Source of the DNA: CAVZLD01 sp964522605
Lineage (GTDB): Bacteria; Planctomycetota; Planctomycetia; Pirellulales; Pirellulaceae
Assembly (NCBI GenBank): GCA_964522605.1
Contig: CAZFWV010000004.1
Coordinates: 1-64,000, forward strand
Direction: 5' to 3'
DNA: 64,000 nt
Part shown: positions 1 through 8,395 of the stretch, in pieces
Numbering within the stretch: position 1 is the first letter of the stretch
Layout: each line of letters starts with the position of its first letter
Program-made: the position numbers and the translations under genes
The notes under the pieces: model-generated
The model's input: only the letters and a program-made list of their open reading frames with translations
Told to the model about the DNA's origin: nothing
Database searches by the model: none

Positions 1-22
1 ACTGATCGAAAGACGGAAAACC

Positions 23-1369
23 ATGCACGTCAACGAAGACCTGTTTTTGCAGAATATTTCTGGTTTTCTGGGCGCTTTCTTTCTGTGTCTGGCAGCGATG
101 AACGCGATCGCGGCATTCTATTGCTGGAAACGGTTGCAGCGAGGCGAGTTGGCGTTGCTGTGGTTGGTGGTGGCGATCCTGTTTGTTGTCCTGGCGCCGT
201 TCGCCTTCGCCGGAATGAACGGCAATCCCGAGATGATGAAGCTGATCGGGATGCCGGACTTCTTTAAGAATTTTGTCGATCAGCGGCTGTCGAATGCGAT
301 GACGTATTCGTTGGGAACGCTGCTCCTGCTGGTTGTGCTCTTCATTTTCCGCAGGTTCTTTGTCAAGCCGATTGTGGCCTGGATCGGCCTCAACCTGTTG
401 TTGTTGGCGATGGGAATGTCGATCGTCGATCCGGAATTCGCGGCCATCGTGACGAAACCGGACAATGTTCCGATCGTCGCGATGGTGTTTCTGCTGGGTT
501 TCTTTACCTGGCTGGCGACCTATCGGGCCGTCCAAAACGATGATCGCACAGCGCGCGGCGAAAAGCCTCTCGAGGCATTGGACAACGAGAAGGTCTTGGT
601 TTGGCCGGACCTGGTCTACATCGAATTGATCTGCATGGTGGCGCTGACGGCGATCTTGATCTTGTGGGCGATCGGACTCCAGGCGCCGCTGGAAGAGCCT
701 GCGAGCAGTGTCAAAACGCCGAACCCTTCCAAGGCGCCGTGGTACTTCCTTGGTCTGCAGGAGATGTTGGTCTACTTCGATCCTTGGATGGCAGGTGTTG
801 TGCTGCCGAGTCTGGTAATCGTCGGATTGATGGCGATTCCCTTTCTGGATTTCAACAAGTCGGGCAACGGGTATTACACGATTCGAGAACGGAAGTTTGC
901 CTACCTTGTTTTCCAGTTCGGGTTCCTCGAGCTTTGGATTACGTTGATCATTCTCGGGACGTTCTTGCGCGGGCCGAACTGGAACTTCTTCGGGCCTTAC
1001 GAATTTTGGGATCCCCACAAGGTGGAAGCCCTCAACAACGTAGATTTGTCGCAATACTTCTGGATCAAGGGACTCGGTCGCGCGTTACCCAGAGCCCCGG
1101 AGAATGCGGGGTTGTTGGTTCAGATCTTGTACATTCTTTACCGGGAGTTACCGGGGATCGTTCTGACCCTCGGGTATTTCATCGCGGTTCCTCCGCTGCT
1201 GGCGGTCACCGTCTTCCGGCGGTTCTTTGTGCGGATGGGCCTCATTCGCTACATGCTCATGTCGACCCTGTTGCTGTTCATGGCACTGTTGCCCATCAAG
1301 ATGGTTCTGCGCTGGACGCTGAATCTGAAATACATCATCAGCATTCCGGAATTCTTCCTTAACCTATAA
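23..1369 (+). CDS. cytochrome b C-terminal (subunit IV-like) membrane subunit of a bc-type quinol oxidoreductase
   Basis: This 448-residue polytopic membrane protein probably forms half of a split cytochrome b in a bc-type complex. Residues 1–170 hold about five hydrophobic helices. From about residue 230 the sequence resembles the C-terminal third of cytochrome b or subunit IV of b6f. The Qo-site PEWY signature is replaced by KAPWYF (about residues 239–244), so the usual Glu is missing. I see no paired transmembrane histidines, so the b haems should lie in a partner encoded upstream of the window. The next gene, 43 bp downstream, is an octahaem cytochrome, which supports the complex assignment. 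The ATG at 23 is reasonable, but little upstream sequence is visible. Confidence 0.8.
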   Translation: MHVNEDLFLQNISGFLGAFFLCLAAMNAIAAFYCWKRLQRGELALLWLVVAILFVVLAPFAFAGMNGNPEMMKLIGMPDFFKNFVDQRLSNAMTYSLGTLLLLVVLFIFRRFFVKPIVAWIGLNLLLLAMGMSIVDPEFAAIVTKPDNVPIVAMVFLLGFFTWLATYRAVQNDDRTARGEKPLEALDNEKVLVWPDLVYIELICMVALTAILILWAIGLQAPLEEPASSVKTPNPSKAPWYFLGLQEMLVYFDPWMAGVVLPSLVIVGLMAIPFLDFNKSGNGYYTIRERKFAYLVFQFGFLELWITLIILGTFLRGPNWNFFGPYEFWDPHKVEALNNVDLSQYFWIKGLGRALPRAPENAGLLVQILYILYRELPGIVLTLGYFIAVPPLLAVTVFRRFFVRMGLIRYMLMSTLLLFMALLPIKMVLRWTLNLKYIISIPEFFLNL

Positions 1370-1412
1370 ATGGCCGTCCCCGAAGGACGGCGCTGCGATA
1401 GGAGTTCGCAAG

Positions 1413-4400
1413 ATGCCTGCAACCGAAAAAACATGGTACGACATGAAGGTGCTGCATGTCGCCTTCGGTGCATCCGGTGTGTTGCTCCTGATCGCGACGG
1501 TGGCGATGATCGCCGCCGATCACACGCGGGAATGGAAGCAGTATCAACGGCGCATGCGGAATGTCGATACCCAGTTGACTCGCTGGCGGATGCAGACGGA
1601 GCAGGCTCAGCAAAACGTGGATACGCTCCGCCAGTTGGAGGATGATCTTGCGGCGGCACGCGCACAAGGGCCCGAGGCGGAGTTGTTCAATCGGTTTGTG
1701 GGCCTGGTCCAGGACACCGGACGGGTCGAGACTTTGCGCCAGCAGTACGAGCGAGCCACCGCCGAGGAAGCTCCCGAGGCTCGCGCCGAGTCGTTTCGCG
1801 CCCTGATCGATTCGATGAAGGAGACCGTCCGACGCGCAAAATTCGAAGAAGACACGTTGCTGAGCGAGCGAAAGTTCAAATCCGCGGATCTGGACGAAAG
1901 TCGCGCCAATTTCGATCTGGCCGTGCGCGACAATCGAACGGCGCAACTTCCTACGCTGCAGGCGGAAATTGATCAGCTGCGGCAGCAGCGAGACGAACTT
2001 ACCGTCGCTTACCAGACGGCAACCACTCAGCGGAGATCACTCCAGGACCTGTTGAGCCAGATGACCGCGCCGGTCGATGAGCTTGAACGGCAGTTGGCAG
2101 AGAGTCAGGCGGAATACGAGCGGTTGGCGTCATCGCTCGACGAACGGGCGGCGACGTACTTTACGAGCCGTCCTCCGTTCCTCGGAAAAAAGTGGCTCGA
2201 GATCCCGGTATTCGACGCGTTCAATTCCCCACTGAAGATTGAGAACCTGTGGACGGAAAACCTGACCATGCCCAATGGCAGCTTCGGGACGGTTCGACGT
2301 TTTGATCGCTGTACAACCTGTCATCAGGCGATCGACCGAACTGCTCCCGGCTCCGCCGTGGACCCGCTGTACGAGGATTCCCGGGAGCTGGTTCTGCAGA
2401 TGACGGCGCCGGAATCCCGTCCGGAGTCCAGCGGAGAAGAGGGGCAGGGAGAGACGCGTGATTACGAGAGTGAACTCCGAGAGGCGTACGGCTTGGAACT
2501 TGCCGCGGGGGGACTGATTGAACCAGGGCAGGTTGCCGTCCGACGCGTGTTACCGGAGAGTCTTGCCGCCACCGCCCAGCCCTCGCAGGAGACGCCAAGC
2601 GATGCGGCCGGTCTGGCTGTCGGCGATGTCTTGTTGTATGTGAATCAAGACAAAGTGCTGTCGATCCAGGACGCGTATCGGTTCCTGTTACGAGAAGTGC
2701 GATGGGGTGAACCGCTTTCGATTCGGCTCCGCAGGGGACTGCCACAACCGTTCAGTTCTCATCCCCGTCTGGATCTGTTCGTCGGTTCGCTGAGTCCGCA
2801 TCAGGTTTCGACCTTCGGCTGTACGGTCTGCCATGAAGGGCAGGGAAGTGCTACGTCGTTCAAATGGGCTTCGCACACACCGAATGATCCCGAAGAGCAG
2901 CAGCGGTGGAGTCGCGAGTACGGTTGGTTTAACAACCACCATTGGATTTACCCGATGCTTCCCAGCCGGTTTGCCGAAAGCAGCTGCCTGAAGTGCCACC
3001 ACGAGGTCGAACAACTCGAGGTCAGTAGCCAGTTTTCTGAGCCACCCGCACCAAAGCTCGTCGAAGGCTATCAACTCGTACGCGAATACGGTTGCTATGG
3101 GTGTCACGAGATCAATGGGTACAACGGACCTGACCTGCGCGTCGGGCCGGACATGCGTTTGGAGCCCAATTACTCCGCCGCCGCATCGCAAATCCAGGCC
3201 GATCCGAACTATGCTGCGCTCACCGACGAGACGCGAGATTGGGTTCGCCAGTTGGTGCAGCACCCGGAGCGGGATGCGGTTCGCCATCAGCTGTTGCAGT
3301 TCCTGAAGGAGGACGCCGAGGCGGAGCAGTCGGAATTGTCGTCCTCCACGCATCGTCTGACCACGGTTCTCGCGGACGTGGAAATCCCCGGTACCCTGCG
3401 GAAGACGGGGCCGAGCCTGCGCTACATCGCCGAGAAGGTGGGGCCGACGTGGTTGTATGACTGGATTCGCGACCCGGCGCATTTTCGCCCGACCACGCGG
3501 ATGCCACGCTTCTTCGGACATTGGGACCACCTGGACGAAAAGGAGCGGACGGTGGCCGAACGGTTCGAGCCGATTGAAATTCTGGGATTGGTCACCTACC
3601 TGCTCGATCGAAGCCAAACGCCGGAAGTCGTCGAGCCGACGGGGGCGCTTGATCCGACGGATGAAGCCGCGATCGAGCGGGGAAGACTGGCGTTCGAGAC
3701 ACGCGGTTGCCTGGCGTGTCATGCGCATGCGGAATTCCCGGCGGGGAAAGCGACTCAGGGTCCCGAGCTTTCCAATCTTGCCGACAAGTTCTCGCTGCCC
3801 GACACGCCGGATGCGCGCCGGTGGTTGTATTCGTGGCTGCGATCGCCGATGAACTATCACCCGCGCACGAAGATGCCGGATCTCGATCTGCGACCGGTTG
3901 AGCAGGAGGATGGCACCGTGTCGGAACCGGCGGCGGACATTGCCGCGTATCTGCTGCAAAGTTCGTCCGGATGGCAGCCCGCACCCGGTACGACGGAAGC
4001 ACTGACGCCGGATGCGGCGGCCCTGGATGATCTGGTGCTGGAGCATCTGAAGACCAAAATTTACGTCGATGATGCGCGCCAGGCCCTGCAGAACGGGGAG
4101 ATTCCCGAGCGTCTCGCCAACCGGCTGGAAGGGGCCGAGGCGATTCTGACGGGACCACTGGATCGGCAAAAGAAGCTGTTGTACGTGGGACACAAGACCA
4201 TCTCCAAATACGGCTGCTTCGGATGCCATGACATTCCCGGATTCGAAGATGCCAAGCCCATTGGCACCGGGCTCGCCGATTGGGGGCGAAAGGACCCCTC
4301 ACGGCTGGCTTTTGAGCACATTGCCGAATACGTCGGTCACGGTCACGGGCACGCCGAAGGCGAGCACCAATCAATGACGGGCGATGAACAGCACGGGGCG

Positions 4401-5987
4401 GAAACAGCCGACCCGCACGAAGACTCACATGGGGAGTTCGACGAGACGTTTTACACGGACCGACTCCTGGAAAACGATCGCGTCGGTTTCATTTGGCAGA
4501 AACTGAAGGAGCCACGAAGTTACGATTTCCGCAAGGCTCGGAACCGCGACTCCTACAACGATCGGTTGCGAATGCCGCTGTTCGGCTTGAGCCCGCAGCA
4601 GCGTGAGTCAGTGATCACCTTTGTGCTCGGGTTGGTAGCCGAACCGCCTGCGTACGAGTTCGTCTACCATCCGGATGAACACAAGCAGGCTCTAATCGCT
4701 GGCCGTCGCGTGTTGGAGAAATACAATTGCACCGGTTGCCACATGGTGGAGCCAGAGAAATGGACGATTGAATTTCCATCTGGGGAATTCGGTGTTCAGG
4801 CCTCCAATCCCGAATCAACATATCCCTTCATGAGAACGCAATTCCCCAGTGATCAGGTCGAAGCGTCTCAGCAGGTCAATCCGATGAATGGCATGGTCCG
4901 TGCGACGCTGCACGGGATGCCCACATTGACGCGCGAGGGGCAGCCCATGATCTTCGATGATTATGGGGATCCCCTGGAGGAGGATGTCGAGTATGACCCG
5001 CAGTTGCTATTGCACATGTTCGATTTGTGGGAGCCGACATTAATTGAAGGGGAAGCGTACGAGGTAGGGTTGAGTCCGCTGGAGATCCCCGCCACGTTCA
5101 TCAAGCATCGACAATCCACCTATGGCGGCGATTTCGTTCACTGGCTGCTGCCAAGGGTGACCGAACTGGAGCAGGAAGTGAATCCGCAGGCGGACGGCAA
5201 GCAGGCTTACGGCTGGCTGCCTCCGCCCCTGATGGGAGAAGGTCGTAAAGTCCAGTCCGAGTGGCTCTATCAGTTCCTGCTGCAACCATTCCCGATTCGT
5301 CCGGCCGCAATGCTGCGCATGCCCCGCTTCAATCTAGCGGCCGAGGAGGCGACGGATTTGGTGAATTACTTTGCGGCGAAAGACCATGCGGTCTATCCGT
5401 ATGAATCGACCGAACGAACGCAGGAAGATTGGCTGACAGGTACCGCGCAGCGGTATCAGGCTCGACTTGAGGCGTTGCCCGCGGAACAGCGGCCACGAGG
5501 TCAGACTCGGTTCGATCACGCGATGAATATCGTGGCCAGTGGAGACTACTGCGTGAAGTGCCATCTGGTTGGCGACTATGATCCGGAAGGTGATGATCGG
5601 GCCAAGGCGCCGGATTTGTCGGTGGTCGGCGAGCGATTGCGTCCGGAATACATGCGTCGATGGATCGCGTCCCCGGTGCAAATCTTGCCTTATACGCCGA
5701 TGCCGGTGAACATTACCTACAACGCCAATGATCCGGAATTCCTCGGCGGAGTTGATCAGTCGTTGTATCGTGGGACGAGTATCGAGCAGGTTGATGCGCT
5801 CGTCGACCTGCTGATGAACTACCCGCGATTCACTCAGGAGCGGGCAGCCGTTTCGCAATGGATTGAGGCGTCGTTGCAGACGGTGTCGGCACCATTGGAA
5901 TCCTCAGCGGCCGAGGCGGCGAGCGCGTCGGCGGATGAGGGAGATGAAGAAGAGCGCGAAGAGGAGATCGAGGTCGAAGTCCCCTGA
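1413..5987 (+). CDS. octahaem cytochrome c with N-terminal coiled coil and PDZ domain
   Basis: This 1524-residue protein has an N-terminal membrane anchor (about residues 9–28), a coiled coil (about 40–265) and eight CXXCH haem sites whose first cysteines are at 300, 470, 525, 561, 766, 935, 1106 and 1380. A PDZ-like domain (about 355–450) sits between haems 1 and 2. A histidine-rich stretch (about 976–1005) follows haem 6, and the C-terminus is strongly acidic. It lies 43 bp after the cytochrome b subunit with a good ribosome site (AGGAG near 1400). It probably replaces cytochrome c1 and wires quinol oxidation to periplasmic carriers. The haem sites are seen directly; the role is inferred from context. 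Confidence 0.9.
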   Translation: MPATEKTWYDMKVLHVAFGASGVLLLIATVAMIAADHTREWKQYQRRMRNVDTQLTRWRMQTEQAQQNVDTLRQLEDDLAAARAQGPEAELFNRFVGLVQDTGRVETLRQQYERATAEEAPEARAESFRALIDSMKETVRRAKFEEDTLLSERKFKSADLDESRANFDLAVRDNRTAQLPTLQAEIDQLRQQRDELTVAYQTATTQRRSLQDLLSQMTAPVDELERQLAESQAEYERLASSLDERAATYFTSRPPFLGKKWLEIPVFDAFNSPLKIENLWTENLTMPNGSFGTVRRFDRCTTCHQAIDRTAPGSAVDPLYEDSRELVLQMTAPESRPESSGEEGQGETRDYESELREAYGLELAAGGLIEPGQVAVRRVLPESLAATAQPSQETPSDAAGLAVGDVLLYVNQDKVLSIQDAYRFLLREVRWGEPLSIRLRRGLPQPFSSHPRLDLFVGSLSPHQVSTFGCTVCHEGQGSATSFKWASHTPNDPEEQQRWSREYGWFNNHHWIYPMLPSRFAESSCLKCHHEVEQLEVSSQFSEPPAPKLVEGYQLVREYGCYGCHEINGYNGPDLRVGPDMRLEPNYSAAASQIQADPNYAALTDETRDWVRQLVQHPERDAVRHQLLQFLKEDAEAEQSELSSSTHRLTTVLADVEIPGTLRKTGPSLRYIAEKVGPTWLYDWIRDPAHFRPTTRMPRFFGHWDHLDEKERTVAERFEPIEILGLVTYLLDRSQTPEVVEPTGALDPTDEAAIERGRLAFETRGCLACHAHAEFPAGKATQGPELSNLADKFSLPDTPDARRWLYSWLRSPMNYHPRTKMPDLDLRPVEQEDGTVSEPAADIAAYLLQSSSGWQPAPGTTEALTPDAAALDDLVLEHLKTKIYVDDARQALQNGEIPERLANRLEGAEAILTGPLDRQKKLLYVGHKTISKYGCFGCHDIPGFEDAKPIGTGLADWGRKDPSRLAFEHIAEYVGHGHGHAEGEHQSMTGDEQHGAETADPHEDSHGEFDETFYTDRLLENDRVGFIWQKLKEPRSYDFRKARNRDSYNDRLRMPLFGLSPQQRESVITFVLGLVAEPPAYEFVYHPDEHKQALIAGRRVLEKYNCTGCHMVEPEKWTIEFPSGEFGVQASNPESTYPFMRTQFPSDQVEASQQVNPMNGMVRATLHGMPTLTREGQPMIFDDYGDPLEEDVEYDPQLLLHMFDLWEPTLIEGEAYEVGLSPLEIPATFIKHRQSTYGGDFVHWLLPRVTELEQEVNPQADGKQAYGWLPPPLMGEGRKVQSEWLYQFLLQPFPIRPAAMLRMPRFNLAAEEATDLVNYFAAKDHAVYPYESTERTQEDWLTGTAQRYQARLEALPAEQRPRGQTRFDHAMNIVASGDYCVKCHLVGDYDPEGDDRAKAPDLSVVGERLRPEYMRRWIASPVQILPYTPMPVNITYNANDPEFLGGVDQSLYRGTSIEQVDALVDLLMNYPRFTQERAAVSQWIEASLQTVSAPLESSAAEAASASADEGDEEEREEEIEVEVP

Positions 5988-6040
5988 GCCGTCCGTTCGG
6001 CTGGGTGGCTGACCACGTACTGAACAAGGAGACCGGGCCC

Positions 6041-6232
6041 ATGTTACGACGAAATGCCGCACGCTATGCCCTTTTGTTTTTTGTCCTGATCGGTCCGCTC
6101 GGGCTCGGCTGTGGTTCCCCGTCGGATACCGCGCCCGCCCCGACTTCGACTACCGAAGATGAGGTGGAGGTTCCGACCGTTGAACTGCCCGGAGAATCTG
6201 CGGACCCGTCCCAAGAGGCTGTTGGTGAGTGA
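6041..6232 (+). CDS. small lipoprotein of unknown function
   Basis: This 63-residue protein has a typical lipoprotein signal (hydrophobic residues 9–23, lipobox LGLGC). A short acidic, Ser/Thr/Pro-rich tail follows, with no recognisable fold. The ATG at 6041 is preferred over one at 6005 because AAGGAG lies just before it and the signal peptide then starts cleanly with basic residues. It sits between the octahaem cytochrome and a cupredoxin in the same direction. It may be a small accessory subunit of the bc-type complex, but that is inferred only from position. Confidence 0.65.
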   Translation: MLRRNAARYALLFFVLIGPLGLGCGSPSDTAPAPTSTTEDEVEVPTVELPGESADPSQEAVGE

Positions 6233-6268
6233 CCCTCGCCAGCCTAACCGAGAACAGGAGACCGATTC

Positions 6269-7048
6269 ATGTTACGCCAGTTTGCTATGGGAGTTTGCTT
6301 TGCCATCTGCTCCTTCATTGCGCCGGTCGCGGCGCAATGGGGAACCCTGACCGGTCAGTTCATCTATGACGGAACCCCGCCGGCCGCGAAGGCCGTCAAC
6401 GTGACGAAAGATGCACAATTCTGCGGTACGTTCGGGCTGAAAGAAGAGTCTCTCGTTGTCAACGAGCAGAACAAGGGCTTGGCGAATGTCGTCGTATCGC
6501 TCTACGTCGGCCGTGGTCAGAAGCCGCCGAAGGTTCATCCGCAGTACGAAGAGTCGGCCAAGGCGGAAGTACGTCTGGACAACGAGCACTGTCGGTTTGC
6601 CCCGCACGTCGTTTTGCTGCGCACCACGCAGACGCTGGTTGTGGGCAACAAGGATCAAGTCGGACACAACACGAAGGTCGACACAGTCGCCAATGTGCCG
6701 ATCAATCCAATCATCCCGGCGGGCGGGGAGCTGAAGCAGCAGTTTCCGAAGGAGGAGCGGATGCCCGCGCTGGTCAGTTGTTCCATCCATCCCTGGATGA
6801 ACGCTCGTCTGGTGGTGAAAGAATCACCCTACATGGCGATTTCCGACGAGGACGGGAAGTTCACGATCGAAAACCTGCCGGTCGGCGAATGGACGTTTCA
6901 GGTCTGGCATGAAACGTGTGGAAACATCCAGCAAGTCACCATGGATGGCAAGGCCACCAAGTGGTCACGCGGCCGTGCAGAATTCAAGGTCGCGGAAGGT
7001 GAGAATGATCTTGGCGAGATCAAGATCAAGGCTTCCGTGTTGAAGTAA
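6269..7048 (+). CDS. exported cupredoxin-like protein (type 1 copper)
   Basis: This 259-residue protein has a signal peptide (about 1–22). The core ends in a type 1 copper ligand set: His133 (VGHNTK), Cys171 and His174 (SCSIHPWM), and Met177. Residues 185–255 form a carboxypeptidase-regulatory-like beta domain (DEDGKFTIENLPVGEW). It follows the octahaem cytochrome and a small lipoprotein, and is followed by a strong hairpin, so it probably ends this operon. A periplasmic electron carrier or docked electron-transfer subunit is the likely role. The ligand pattern is seen; the electron-transfer role is inferred. A paralogue lies at 7426. Confidence 0.8.
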   Translation: MLRQFAMGVCFAICSFIAPVAAQWGTLTGQFIYDGTPPAAKAVNVTKDAQFCGTFGLKEESLVVNEQNKGLANVVVSLYVGRGQKPPKVHPQYEESAKAEVRLDNEHCRFAPHVVLLRTTQTLVVGNKDQVGHNTKVDTVANVPINPIIPAGGELKQQFPKEERMPALVSCSIHPWMNARLVVKESPYMAISDEDGKFTIENLPVGEWTFQVWHETCGNIQQVTMDGKATKWSRGRAEFKVAEGENDLGEIKIKASVLK

Positions 7049-7092
7049 CGTGGACGCCGGGCGGATGACCGGTCGACCGCGTAGATCGTCTC

Positions 7093-7120
7093 TCGAGGTG
7101 GACCACTCGGTCCACCTCGA
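7093..7120 (+). terminator. strong hairpin after the bc/cupredoxin operon
   Basis: A perfect 12-bp inverted repeat (7093–7104 with 7109–7120) closes a 4-nt ACTC loop 45 bp after the cupredoxin stop codon. No long T-run follows, only GTTTTG about 10 nt later. It could terminate transcription or stabilise the 3' end of the mRNA. Confidence 0.55.
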
Positions 7121-7124
7121 CTCT

Positions 7125-7250
7125 GGGGAGTTTTGAAGTTGCATGTAGCCGAATTCGTGAGAATTCGGGGGTCTCGAGTAGGAGGACCCACCAACAAAGA
7201 CTCCGAATTCTCACGAATTCGGCTACGACCTGACGAAAGGTGTGACTTCT
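7125..7250 (+). repeat. palindromic interspersed repeat, copy 1
   Basis: A perfect 24-bp inverted repeat (7145–7168 and 7203–7226) is separated by a 34-bp spacer. Each arm contains two EcoRI-like GAATTC hexamers and ends in GTAGCC/GGCTAC. The flanks (GGGAGTTTTGAAGTTGCA on the left, CTGACGAA on the right) also match the copy at 20394–20518, but in reverse orientation. The spacers differ. There is no transposase, so this resembles a MITE- or REP-type element. Confidence 0.85.
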
Positions 7251-7425
7251 AGGCTGGGGAGAAGGGCACACGGCATCTGTTCGGCCGTGTGCGGATCGGC
7301 GTCCCGGAGGCGCGCCCCCGGGCGCTCGACGGAGCTCGCCCCGAAACGGCCCACATGCCGTGTTCAATCAGTTTGAGTTCTCTATAGTCCCTCAAGCGAT
7401 GACTCGAGGAAGTACAGGTAGGCAG

Positions 7426-8319
7426 ATGTTGGGATCAGCGGAGCGATGGCGTTGGTGGGTTTGCGGGATCGCAGCTTGCGTCTGCTGTGGATGCGGTGAT
7501 TCGGGACCTCCAAGACCGCGGGCAGACTGGGAGGTCGTTTCCCAGATTCGCGAGGGATTTGGGGCGGACTCGGAGACCGACCAGGAAGGTGGAACGACCG
7601 AAGAGGTTCAGCCGACGGGATTCGCCACGCTGCGCGGCACGTTTCGTCTGTCGGGCGAAGCTCCCTCGCCGACTGCCTTGAATGTGAATAAAGACGTCGA
7701 GGTTTGCGCACCGGGTGGCAAAACAGTTTACGCGCAGGACCTCGTCGTCGATTCCGCGACCGGAGGAATCGCCAATGTCGTGCTCTTTGCCGACTCCGTG
7801 CCCGATGCCTGGCTGCACGAATCGGCACGTTCGGTTGCCGCGGACGCGGTCGATTTTGACCAGAAGGAGTGCGTCTTTTTGACGCACGTCGTCGCACTGC
7901 AAGTTGGTCAGAAACTGCGGGTCCTGAACAGCGATCCGGTCGGCCACAACCTCATGGTCGGGACCTTCAATCAGACAATCCCGTCCGGGGGTGAAGCTGT
8001 TTATGAGCCGCTGAAAGAGGATCGCATGCCGATTGAGATGCGGTGCAGCATTCATCCGTGGATGCAGGCGTGGATGTTGACGCGCGAGAACGGATATTTT
8101 GCCGTGACGGCGCCAGATGGCAGCTTTGAGATTCCCAATTTGCCGGCGGGAGTTCCCGTGGAACTGCGGGTCTGGCAGGAGAAGATTGGACCGGTTCAGG
8201 AAGTCACTGTCGATGGTCAGTCGACAAAATGGTCCAAAGGTCGGTTGGAGCTCGTTTTGGAACCTGATTCCGAGAAGATCCTCGACGTCGTGATCGACGC
8301 GGCGACTCTTCAGAGGTGA
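7426..8319 (+). CDS. cupredoxin-like lipoprotein, paralogue of the 6269 gene
   Basis: This 297-residue protein has a Cys-rich lipoprotein-like N-terminus (CVCCGCG at 18–24). It carries the same copper pattern as the gene at 6269: His174 (VGHNLM), Cys207, His210 (CSIHPWM) and Met213, with a similar C-terminal beta domain. GTG 7360 and ATG 7399 are in frame upstream; I chose ATG 7426 because the signal peptide then begins directly and AGG-rich sequence precedes it. It probably passes electrons between the bc-type complex and the oxidase encoded just downstream. The N-terminal linker (about 45–65) is acidic and low-complexity. Confidence 0.75.
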   Translation: MLGSAERWRWWVCGIAACVCCGCGDSGPPRPRADWEVVSQIREGFGADSETDQEGGTTEEVQPTGFATLRGTFRLSGEAPSPTALNVNKDVEVCAPGGKTVYAQDLVVDSATGGIANVVLFADSVPDAWLHESARSVAADAVDFDQKECVFLTHVVALQVGQKLRVLNSDPVGHNLMVGTFNQTIPSGGEAVYEPLKEDRMPIEMRCSIHPWMQAWMLTRENGYFAVTAPDGSFEIPNLPAGVPVELRVWQEKIGPVQEVTVDGQSTKWSKGRLELVLEPDSEKILDVVIDAATLQR

Positions 8320-8395
8320 CGGATAAGTTCAATCGCGTTTCGATTTCGTTCCGCGGAAGTAGGGTGGTTTTTGGGAAAGTCGTCGGGGAAGATCG

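Larger units (their letters stand above)
7049..7425. other. 377-bp non-coding region rich in palindromes
   Basis: No credible gene is present. The region holds the operon-end hairpin (7093–7120), a perfect 24-bp inverted repeat (7145–7226), an 8-bp stem (7267–7274 with 7284–7291) and a GC palindrome near 7310–7325. A promoter for the following cupredoxin/oxidase cluster should lie here, but I cannot place one with confidence. Confidence 0.6.

Noticed and set aside
2688..4229. Long antisense frame (513 residues) opposite the octahaem cytochrome gene
   Set aside because: The sense frame carries the CXXCH motifs and typical codon use. The antisense frame is compositionally odd and has no recognisable domain.
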